DNA from: a virus
IMG/VR virus record: IMGVR_UViG_3300009184_000029
Location: 1-64,000 of that record
Reading direction: 5' to 3' (one strand)
Length of the DNA: 64,000 nucleotides
Positions 57,647 to 64,000 of this stretch are shown piece after piece. Position 1 is the stretch's first letter; each line of letters starts with the position of its first letter. The position numbers and the translations under genes were made by a program. The notes beneath the pieces are model-generated. The model worked only from the letters and a program-made list of their open reading frames with translations, ran no database searches and was not told the origin of the DNA.

Positions 57647-58414
57647 ATGAAAGAGTTGTTATCTGAGGAAATTCAAAAATTTAACAAATTATCTAAATTC
57701 AGTTTTGTTAATGAAGGCGCAAATGCATCTTCATTACGTTCACATGTCGAATCTTTAGGATATAGTAGTAAATCGACTATGGATGAGTCAGGTGACTTAA
57801 ATGGTGACTTAGTTGAGGTTTTGAAAAAATTGGCAACAATGGTTAAAAAGTATAAACCTGATGTTAAATTAAAATTTGGTTCAGGTAACGATAAATTTCA
57901 TAGAAGATTACGTTATGTTAGTAGACATACTAAAGGAGAGGCGGTTGATGTTACAATAGATTCACAAAATTCAAAACTTATTGATGAATTAAATAAATTA
58001 TTTTGTTATATCAGAAAAGAAAACGATGGTTTTAGTTTTATAGATGAGTATAACCATCCATCTAAAGCTTCAACAGGTGGACACTATCATTTTTCATTTA
58101 GAGCTGGAAAACCTGAAGACACAAGAAGTACAAAGTCAATTTGTTCAGGAGTTGATTTATCAGAATTTGATGATTTTAAAGATATATCAAACATTGACGA
58201 TGGTGAATATAAGGATAAGAAAATGAAAGATTTAATTTCTAAAATTTCAGATGAATATGAAAAACCTGAATCTGAGGTTGAATCAAAAATAAAGGAAAAA
58301 CAAAAAACTGAAGGTAATGATTTTATAGAATCATTATTTAAGATGTTTATGGATGAGATTCCTCTTGAAGAAAAAATTAATGAGAGTCTTAAAAGAATGA
58401 AAAAATTAATGTAA
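57647..58414 (+). CDS. M15-type peptidase-like protein with leader
   Basis: 255 residues. Start MKELLSEEIQKFNKLSKFSFVNEGANA (VNE|G). Peptidase M15A-like core: HRRLRYVSRHTKGEAVDVTI and GGHYHFSFR, giving the zinc-binding His/Asp/His set. Would cut peptidoglycan cross-links. The C terminus IPLEEKINESLKRMKKLM resembles a leader placed at the end. Likely virion-associated. Confidence 0.7.
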   Translation: MKELLSEEIQKFNKLSKFSFVNEGANASSLRSHVESLGYSSKSTMDESGDLNGDLVEVLKKLATMVKKYKPDVKLKFGSGNDKFHRRLRYVSRHTKGEAVDVTIDSQNSKLIDELNKLFCYIRKENDGFSFIDEYNHPSKASTGGHYHFSFRAGKPEDTRSTKSICSGVDLSEFDDFKDISNIDDGEYKDKKMKDLISKISDEYEKPESEVESKIKEKQKTEGNDFIESLFKMFMDEIPLEEKINESLKRMKKLM

Positions 58415-58974
58415 TGAAAAAACCATTTAACTTTTTTAAATCATATGATGAAATGGAATCAACAACTTTCATCCCATATAGTAAAACAAAAACTAAAGTT
58501 GTTAGTATGTTTGATGGTGTTGTTTCTAGTATTGATTTAGATAAAAAAGTAAAATTAACAACTGAACATGATATTAACGGGTTTGAATTTGATATTGAGT
58601 ATGTTAACGACACTGAAGACGAATATTCTACACCTGATATTAAGGTAAATAAAAAAAGTAAAGTTAGTGAAGGAGAGACTTTATTTTTTATGTCACCTGA
58701 TGTTAATTTAACTGTAACATTTATTGTTGGATTCTCAAAGTACAATTTTGAAAATTTTGTATCAAAATATAAAAATAAAATTGATGTTAAGGATGATAAA
58801 AAGGAGGATAAAGAAGATAAAGGAAAAGAAAACAATTTAACTGCACCTGGTAGTTTAAATTCTTTTTTTGATGAGTTACTTTTAAAACCGATTTTAAATC
58901 CATTGTCAGGTAAGAAACCTATTGAAGAGAATATAAAAGAGGATTTAGAAAGATTTAAAAAACTAATAAAATAA
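58414..58974 (+). CDS. LytM-like (probably inactive) late protein
   Basis: 186 residues, one-base overlap with the M15 gene. FIPYSKTKTKVVSMFDGVVSSID and TPDIKVNKKSKVSEGETLFFMS resemble the beta core of M23/LytM without its zinc histidines. A Lys/Glu-rich linker follows, and the end IEENIKEDLERFKKLIK mirrors the C terminus of the upstream gene. Confidence 0.5.
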   Translation: MKKPFNFFKSYDEMESTTFIPYSKTKTKVVSMFDGVVSSIDLDKKVKLTTEHDINGFEFDIEYVNDTEDEYSTPDIKVNKKSKVSEGETLFFMSPDVNLTVTFIVGFSKYNFENFVSKYKNKIDVKDDKKEDKEDKGKENNLTAPGSLNSFFDELLLKPILNPLSGKKPIEENIKEDLERFKKLIK

Positions 58975-58998
58975 AAAAGGGACGTAAGTCCCTTTTTA
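58974..58998. terminator. Bidirectional terminator
   Basis: AAAAAGGGAC-GTAA-GTCCCTTTTT hairpin between 58414 and the tmRNA. Confidence 0.8.
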
Positions 58999-59000
58999 TA

Positions 59001-59394
59001 TGGTGGAGATGCCGGGGGTCGAACCCGGGTCCAAAAAAGTTTACCATAAAACACTACACGCTTAGGTTATTGTTTTTCTAAACAATCCAAAACTTCACAA
59101 TTCCCTTATTTTATAGTGGTTCGGTTTACTGAGAACTAATCCTCCACTTTGTTTCTTTTTGGGTAGAAACCACACCACAACTACGACTTCTGTTGCAAGG
59201 TTGTATGTCTGCCGACCCCTAGTAGGTTAATCCTAGATTAAGCTACAGATACTTCTTCAGTACGGATTAAACCGATTGTAGAAAGTTTGTTGATAACGTT
59301 GCCGTTTGTAATTTGAACCAGTTTAACGGAGTTAATTCAGCTCCGGCGTGCGTTTTATGACTAATCCATTCCTGTCAAAGCCAAAAACATCCCC
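59001..59394 (-). ncRNA. ssrA: tmRNA (ssrA)
   Basis: 394 nt on the reverse strand. The 5' end GGGGATG pairs with CATCTCC before ACCA; the T-arm GGGTTCGACCC-type sequence and the 5' TTTTTGGCTTTGACAGGAATGG are tmRNA hallmarks. The tag frame runs from a GGC resume codon (59303) to TAA at 59240-59238: 21 codons starting GNVINK and ending TEEVSVA. It rescues stalled ribosomes and tags products for proteolysis. The tag is long and ends VA rather than AA. Confidence 0.92.
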
Positions 59395-59447
59395 ATAAAT
59401 CAAAGAACTATTGTACAAATATATAAATATATTCTTAAATACACAAC

Positions 59448-59458
59448 TATTTATTTTA
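59448..59458 (+). promoter_or_regulatory. Late-type promoter motif (TATTTATTTTA)
   Basis: 9 bp before ATG 59468. Confidence 0.4.
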
Positions 59459-59467
59459 AAATATTAC

Positions 59468-60541
59468 ATGTCATTATATTATAAATTAATTGATTTTAGG
59501 GATGGTAAAATTGATAGTACTGACCTTAGACGTTCGGACGATAGTGGAGTATTAAGAGTTGGTTCAGTTACTAATAATCGAAGTAGAAGTTTAATAACTT
59601 TAAATTTTGATAATTTAGACTACTTTAAAATAATATTTCCTAATGACGATAATAATAATTCGTATATAATAAATTTTTTGTTTAGTTATTATGGAGGTGG
59701 TGGTAGTTTATTTTTAGATGATTACTATTTTAATGATGAAGAGTGGGATGAGGGTTATATTTATGATTATTTTTCAGAAGAAAATAAAAAATTATTCAAA
59801 GACATTTTATTAAAAATTTCGCCAAAAAACGCAATATTACTTAGTGATAGTGAAAATCGTAGAGAACCTTTTATTTTTATTAAAAATAATTTTGAACGTT
59901 ATGTCGACGACATTGTTTCGGAATATGCTCATTATTATGATGAATGTTTACAGGAAGGTGCAAAAAAATATATCTTAAATAAGTCATGTAATGTATTAAC
60001 TAATTTTGGAATATTCACAAAATCATGTGCATCAAAATATTTCACAACGGTAGGTAATTTAATAAAATTATGGGATAATTCTTCAGTTAATAAGGATATT
60101 GATTCATTTATAGATTTTTTGGGAGAATTTGTTGAAGAAAATAATTTACATATTGATGAGGATTTATGGGAGGACTATTACTCTTATTATGATTCTATGA
60201 ACTTTGACAGTGAAGGGTTTAATAGTAGGGTAAATAGGTATTTAGAACAAATATCTGACAAGGTTGATGAAGATTTAGATTCGGAGGTTTTCCAAAAAAA
60301 CATTGAGCTAAGTGAACTAATGAGTAAACTAGATTATAAATTTGGAGCTTGGTACAATTTTCCAAAAAGTAAAAATTTTGGTGAAAAATATGATTATATA
60401 TTTAGAATTGATGTGATTGATAACGGTAAAATAGAATGTGTGTTTAAAAGAAGAGGTGATACTTATGAATCTATTGAAAGATTTAAAATGACCAAAGAAG
60501 AATTTACTAATTTTTTAAACCATCCTGAGCTTTTTAGTTAA
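59468..60541 (+). CDS. Hypothetical protein (357 aa)
   Basis: ATG 59468 preferred, because the longer frame starts in the promoter. Acidic, Tyr/Asp-rich protein (MSLYYKLIDFRDGKIDSTDLRRSDD) with FKMTKEEFTNFLNHPELFS at the end. No leader and no family recognised. Confidence 0.5.
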   Translation: MSLYYKLIDFRDGKIDSTDLRRSDDSGVLRVGSVTNNRSRSLITLNFDNLDYFKIIFPNDDNNNSYIINFLFSYYGGGGSLFLDDYYFNDEEWDEGYIYDYFSEENKKLFKDILLKISPKNAILLSDSENRREPFIFIKNNFERYVDDIVSEYAHYYDECLQEGAKKYILNKSCNVLTNFGIFTKSCASKYFTTVGNLIKLWDNSSVNKDIDSFIDFLGEFVEENNLHIDEDLWEDYYSYYDSMNFDSEGFNSRVNRYLEQISDKVDEDLDSEVFQKNIELSELMSKLDYKFGAWYNFPKSKNFGEKYDYIFRIDVIDNGKIECVFKRRGDTYESIERFKMTKEEFTNFLNHPELFS

Positions 60542-60549
60542 TTTTTCAC

Positions 60550-60557
60550 TATCTTTG
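60550..60557 (+). promoter_or_regulatory. Bacteroidota-type -7 box, leaderless gene
   Basis: TATCTTTG, 4 bp before ATG 60562. Confidence 0.5.
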
Positions 60558-60561
60558 TATT

Positions 60562-61374
60562 ATGATTGAAAACTTAGATTTCCTTAAACAGGTACTTTCC
60601 GTGCCAACCCATTCATTTCAAGAAGACGAAATGATTGAATTTTTAATTCAACACCTAACATCTAAAAAAATAAAATTTAAAGTAGATGAAATGGGTAACA
60701 TTTATGTGACAAAGGGAGAAATTTCTGATGGGGAATATTATCCATGTGTTGTTGCTCACACCGACACAGTACACCCAATAGATACTATCAATATTAATGA
60801 AGAATATTTGTTAGATTCTAAAGGAAATAAAAGTTTAAGTCTGAAAGCTTATAATGACAGTGGAAATCCTACAGGTATTGGAGGTGATGATAAATGTGGA
60901 GTATTTGCGTGTTTACAATTATTAGATGAATTGGACGTAATAAAAGTTGCGTTTTTTGTATCTGAAGAAGTTGGTTGTATTGGGTCAAAAAATGCTGATG
61001 AAAATTTCTTTAAAGACGTGGGATATGCAATTCAATTTGATGCTCCAAATGACTATATGGTTACTGAATATTGTTTTGGGGTTAAACTTTTTGAAACTGA
61101 CTCTATATTCCATAATTCGGCAAAAAAAGTTTTAAATGAAAACATGTTGTCAACTCCGAAGTTTGAAAAACATCCGTATACTGATGTTTGGCAATTAAAG
61201 AAAAAGTTTGATTTTTCATGTATCAATCTTTCAGTTGGTTACCACAGTTACCACACAAAAAATGAATATGTTGTTGTTGAAGAAGTATTAGCTGGACTTA
61301 AATCAGGATTACTCTTGATACAGGAGTTAGGTAATAAAAAGTACAAATACGTTAACGAAAAATTTGTTCTATAA
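60562..61374 (+). CDS. M20-family metallopeptidase, compact
   Basis: 270 residues. VVAHTDTVHP (H66, D68), GIGGDDKCGVFACLQLL (D109/D110), SEEVGCIGS (E135-E136) and D160 are the dinuclear zinc ligands in the order of PepT/M20 peptidases; GYHSYHTKNEY gives the last histidine. It is about 130 residues shorter than typical and seems to lack the dimerisation lid. Likely hydrolyses small peptides or N-acyl amino acids. Confidence 0.8.
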   Translation: MIENLDFLKQVLSVPTHSFQEDEMIEFLIQHLTSKKIKFKVDEMGNIYVTKGEISDGEYYPCVVAHTDTVHPIDTININEEYLLDSKGNKSLSLKAYNDSGNPTGIGGDDKCGVFACLQLLDELDVIKVAFFVSEEVGCIGSKNADENFFKDVGYAIQFDAPNDYMVTEYCFGVKLFETDSIFHNSAKKVLNENMLSTPKFEKHPYTDVWQLKKKFDFSCINLSVGYHSYHTKNEYVVVEEVLAGLKSGLLLIQELGNKKYKYVNEKFVL

Positions 61375-61401
61375 AAAAAGGGGAAGTTATTCCCCTTTTT
61401 T
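61373..61401. terminator. Bidirectional terminator
   Basis: AAAGGGGAA-GTTA-TTCCCCTTT hairpin between convergent genes. Confidence 0.8.
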
Positions 61402-63432
61402 CTTTCTTGTTTTCTTTTGTTTTTCAGAGTCTTTTATTAATACCTCTTCTGATTCATTAATAGAAATTTCATATTCTTTATCTATTACGATATTATTTTT
61501 CAAAACTTCATCTGAAATAAAATCTTCGATTTTTTCTTGTATTGCTCTTTTTAGAGGTCTTGCTCCATACACTTCATCAAATCCAATTTTTGAAATAAAG
61601 TCGATTACAGTTTGGTCAAATTTAATTTTATACCCAAGACTTTCCAATCTATTCTTTAATATAGAAACTTCAGAATAAACAATTTTTTGAACGTCACTAT
61701 CTTGTAAGGTATTAAATATAATTGTTTCATCTAATCTGTTAATGAACTCAGGTGCAAAATAATTTTTAAGTTCTTTTGTTAAAACACTCTTTTTTGCCTC
61801 TTCATTTTTATATACGTTATTACTTGTACCGAATCCAATACCTGAACCAAACTCCTGCATTTTTTTAACTCCAATATTTGAGGTCATGATAATTAAACAG
61901 TTTTTAAAATTAATCTTTCTACCAAAACTATCTGTCATATACCCCTCATCTAAAAGTTGTAATAACGCTGAGAATATATCTTTATGTGCTTTCTCAACCT
62001 CATCGAATAATACAACTGAATATGGTTTTGTTTTAACTTGTTCAGTTAATTGACCACCTTCTTCATACCCAATATAACCAGGAGGTGAACCTATTAATCT
62101 TGAAACACTGTGTTTTTCTTGGAATTCACTCATGTCAACCCTGATTAAATTATTATCACTTCCAAAAATTTGTTTTGCAAGTTCTTTGGCGAGTAATGTT
62201 TTACCAACACCTGTCGAACCTAAAAATATGAATGAACCAATTGGTTTGTTAGGGTCTTTAATACCTAAACGATTTCTTCTTATCGATTTTGAAATTTTTT
62301 GAATCGCTTCTTTTTGACCAATGACAGATTTATTTAATTCTTCTTCCAAATTAATTAAAGCATTTTTATCATCCAAAGTTAATTTTGTCAAAGGTATTTT
62401 TGTCATCATTGATACTACCTCATAAACTAATTCATCTGAAATATCTTTTCTATTATTCAATAAATCCTGTTCAAATTTCTTTTTTTCAGTTTCTAATTGT
62501 CCAATAATCTTTTTTTCTTTGTCCCTAAGACTTGCGGCCTCTTCATAATTTTGTTTCTTAACAACTGTTATTTTGAGTTGTCTAATTTCCTGAGCTTTCT
62601 TTTTTAATTCCTCAATAATTTCAGGATTCTTAACATCAACCTGTGCTCTTGCTCCAACTTCGTCTAATATATCAAACGCTTTATCAGGAAATTCTCTATC
62701 TGTAATATATCTTTCCGCTAAATCGACACAAATTTGTAAAATTTCATCAGAATATTTTACTTTATGGTAATTTTCATATTTGTCCCTAACATTTTTTAAT
62801 ATTTGTAAAGTTTCATCTTTTGTGGATGAATTAACAATTACTTTTTGAAATCTTCTATCTAAAGCACCATCCTTTTCAATTTGTTTTTTGTATTCATCTA
62901 AAGTTGTTGCACCAATACATTGAATTTCTCCTCTTGATAATGCAGGTTTTAAAATATTAGATGCGTCTAAGGTACCTGAAGCGTTACCCGCTCCAACTAT
63001 AGTATGAATCTCATCAATGAATAATATTACGTTTGGATTTGCTTGAATTTCCTCCAATATCACCTTCAATCTTTCTTCAAATTGTCCTCTATATTTAGTA
63101 CCGGCAACAACTGAATTTAATTCTAACGATAAAATTCTTTTATCTAATAGATTTCGTGGGCAATCTCCTTCAAATATTTTCATTGCCAATCCCTCAACAA
63201 TTGCGGTTTTACCACACCCTGGTTCTCCAATAATAATTGGGTTATTCTTTTTACGTCTAGATAAAATTTGCGCAATTCTAACTATTTCAGTCTCCCTACC
63301 AATTACAGGGTCCAATTTACCTTCTTCCGCAAGTTTGATTAAATCCTTACTGAAGTTATCTAAAACTGGTGTTTGTGAACCACTATCATTATTTTTTGAA
63401 GGTTTAGAACCTTCCCCGATTGAATCTGTCAT
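61387..63432 (-). CDS. clpC: ClpC-like AAA+ unfoldase lacking the N-domain
   Basis: 681 residues. Two AAA+ modules: Walker A GEPGCGKT (69-76) with FIDEIHT (138-144), and GSTGVGKT (405-412) with VLFDEVEKAH. A UVR-type segment (YEEAASLRDKEKKI, about 296-309) lies between, as in ClpC. The Clp N-domain is missing; residues 1-25 are a polar tail. IGF at 532-534 matches the ClpP-docking loop, so it could use the host ClpP. May remodel or degrade host proteins or tmRNA-tagged products. Confidence 0.9.
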   Translation of the reverse strand: MTDSIGEGSKPSKNNDSGSQTPVLDNFSKDLIKLAEEGKLDPVIGRETEIVRIAQILSRRKKNNPIIIGEPGCGKTAIVEGLAMKIFEGDCPRNLLDKRILSLELNSVVAGTKYRGQFEERLKVILEEIQANPNVILFIDEIHTIVGAGNASGTLDASNILKPALSRGEIQCIGATTLDEYKKQIEKDGALDRRFQKVIVNSSTKDETLQILKNVRDKYENYHKVKYSDEILQICVDLAERYITDREFPDKAFDILDEVGARAQVDVKNPEIIEELKKKAQEIRQLKITVVKKQNYEEAASLRDKEKKIIGQLETEKKKFEQDLLNNRKDISDELVYEVVSMMTKIPLTKLTLDDKNALINLEEELNKSVIGQKEAIQKISKSIRRNRLGIKDPNKPIGSFIFLGSTGVGKTLLAKELAKQIFGSDNNLIRVDMSEFQEKHSVSRLIGSPPGYIGYEEGGQLTEQVKTKPYSVVLFDEVEKAHKDIFSALLQLLDEGYMTDSFGRKINFKNCLIIMTSNIGVKKMQEFGSGIGFGTSNNVYKNEEAKKSVLTKELKNYFAPEFINRLDETIIFNTLQDSDVQKIVYSEVSILKNRLESLGYKIKFDQTVIDFISKIGFDEVYGARPLKRAIQEKIEDFISDEVLKNNIVIDKEYEISINESEEVLIKDSEKQKKTRKKKGE

Positions 63433-63521
63433 AAATATTTTTTTAAAATTTTAGTAATAAAATTCATAAAATTCAATGATTAACTTTCTTAAAAAAATTA
63501 TTATATTTAAAATAAAAAAGT

Positions 63522-63764
63522 ATGGCAATCAAAAGAGAAATAATCGAAGGGACAAAAATAATTTGTGAAATCGAATCATCGAACATTGAAAAGACTACCT
63601 ATGATACCCAATCTAAGAAATTAGTAGTCGAGTTTAAAAATAATGTTGAGTACGAATATGAGGACGTACCACATCAATTGTATACACAGTTTAGAATATC
63701 TGAATCTCAAGGGGCTTTTTTCAATAAAAACATTTCAAAAAATTTTAAATATAAAAGATTGTAA
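63522..63764 (+). CDS. KTSC-domain protein
   Basis: 80 residues. KKLVVEFKNNVEYEYEDVPHQLYTQFRISESQGAFFNKNISKNFKYKRL matches the KTSC domain (Y-E-Y-x-x-V-P, then A/S-x-S-x-G-x-F-F-N-x-x-I). The family is common in phages and may bind nucleic acid; its function is not settled. Confidence 0.75.
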   Translation: MAIKREIIEGTKIICEIESSNIEKTTYDTQSKKLVVEFKNNVEYEYEDVPHQLYTQFRISESQGAFFNKNISKNFKYKRL

Positions 63765-63773
63765 TAAATCGTA

Positions 63774-63782
63774 TATTTATAA
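63774..63782 (+). promoter_or_regulatory. Late-type promoter motif (TATTTATAA)
   Basis: 3 bp before GTG 63786. Confidence 0.4.
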
Positions 63783-63785
63783 TTT

Positions 63786-64000
63786 GTGAGTGATAACATT
63801 TTAAAAAGCTTCGAAGTTAAAGAAACACTTAATCCCAAAGTTTGGGATGACTATAAATCTTTGGATAATGCCAAATTAAAATCTGACATTAGAAAAAGTC
63901 TTCTTCAGGTTGCTGAAGAATTTATTTATTTTGTAGATGTTGATTTGGAAATTAGTGATATCGTACTAATGGGTTCATTAGTTAACTTTAATTGGTCCAA
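63786..64000 (+). CDS. Nucleotidyltransferase-like phage protein (partial)
   Basis: Runs off the right edge; starts with GTG. MSDNILKSFEVKETLNPKVWDDY, then LLQVAEEFIYFVDVDLEISDIVLMGSLVNFNWS. The GSL-x-N-(F/Y)-N-W segment resembles the pol-beta-type nucleotidyltransferase start (GS...D-x-D) of proteins common in T4-like phages; the catalytic aspartates would lie just past the edge. Confidence 0.65.
   Translation, partial: MSDNILKSFEVKETLNPKVWDDYKSLDNAKLKSDIRKSLLQVAEEFIYFVDVDLEISDIVLMGSLVNFNWS

Noticed and set aside
1-64000. Recoding of a stop codon, as in some huge gut phages
   Set aside because: TAA, TGA and TAG all end recognisable genes at sensible positions (for example 9594 ends with TAG), so the standard code fits.
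1-64000. Integrated prophage or bacterial chromosome
   Set aside because: No integrase, attachment sites, rRNA or housekeeping genes are visible; gene density and content are phage-like throughout. The edges are open, so this rests on the window alone.

Overview
The window looks like part of a very large, AT-rich, T4-like (myovirus-grade) phage genome whose host is a member of the Bacteroidota. Phage signs: about 115 mostly small, tightly packed genes; phage-type lytic and structural genes (M23-GH19 lysin, M15-type peptidase, long Gly/Ala-rich structural-type proteins, HNH nuclease, KTSC protein); nucleotide and metabolic genes typical of jumbo phages (thyA, type II glutamine synthetase, NUDIX, ClpC-like ATPase); an own tRNA-Arg and tmRNA; no ribosomal or other chromosomal housekeeping genes. 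Host signs: no strong Shine-Dalgarno sequences and several Bacteroidota-type promoters (TTTG, about 19 bp, TATATTTG or TATCTTTG). The standard stop codons TAA, TGA and TAG are all used.

Layout. 1-9.3 kb: a rightward run of overlapping genes with the end of a histidine kinase, a receiver protein, membrane and coiled-coil proteins, thyA, rfbA, a GSII glutamine synthetase and a hotdog thioesterase. 9.3-25.7 kb: both strands, dense in small proteins that share a few short N-terminal leaders (LREE type, RIxxMM type, ITESQ type) with many unrelated bodies (GNAT, P-loop kinase, ParB-like, possible ADP-ribosyltransferase-like), plus two polyprotein-like fusions, a GT2 and a metallophosphoesterase. 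25.2-29.4 kb: an unusual island with a small CRISPR-like repeat/spacer array inside the end of a paralogous gene, three hairpin-rich noncoding segments and a few leaderless genes. 28.5-46 kb: more leader proteins (RLTES type), a GT32, the M23-GH19 lysin, NUDIX, FKBP, a DHH phosphoesterase and a leftward DUF6915/membrane group. 46-55 kb: rfbC, then a rightward block of large virion-type proteins, several with a possible cleavage site near the N terminus. 55-64 kb: HNH, a zincin protease, tRNA-Arg, a zinc-finger protein, an M15-like peptidase, tmRNA, an M20 peptidase, a ClpC-like AAA+ protein, KTSC and the start of a nucleotidyltransferase-like protein.

How it fits together (inference). About 40 proteins begin with short peptides containing an (I/L)-x-E motif, as T4 internal head proteins do before cleavage by the prohead protease. 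Most of these genes have GTATTTATnATA a few bases upstream of the start codon, a likely phage late promoter giving leaderless or nearly leaderless mRNA. Genes without the leader more often carry host-type promoters. The simplest model is a large set of late proteins loaded into the capsid through interchangeable leaders and probably injected with the DNA. The two most novel items are this leader system with its polyproteins, and the 36/30-bp CRISPR-like array that appears to have arisen inside a phage gene.
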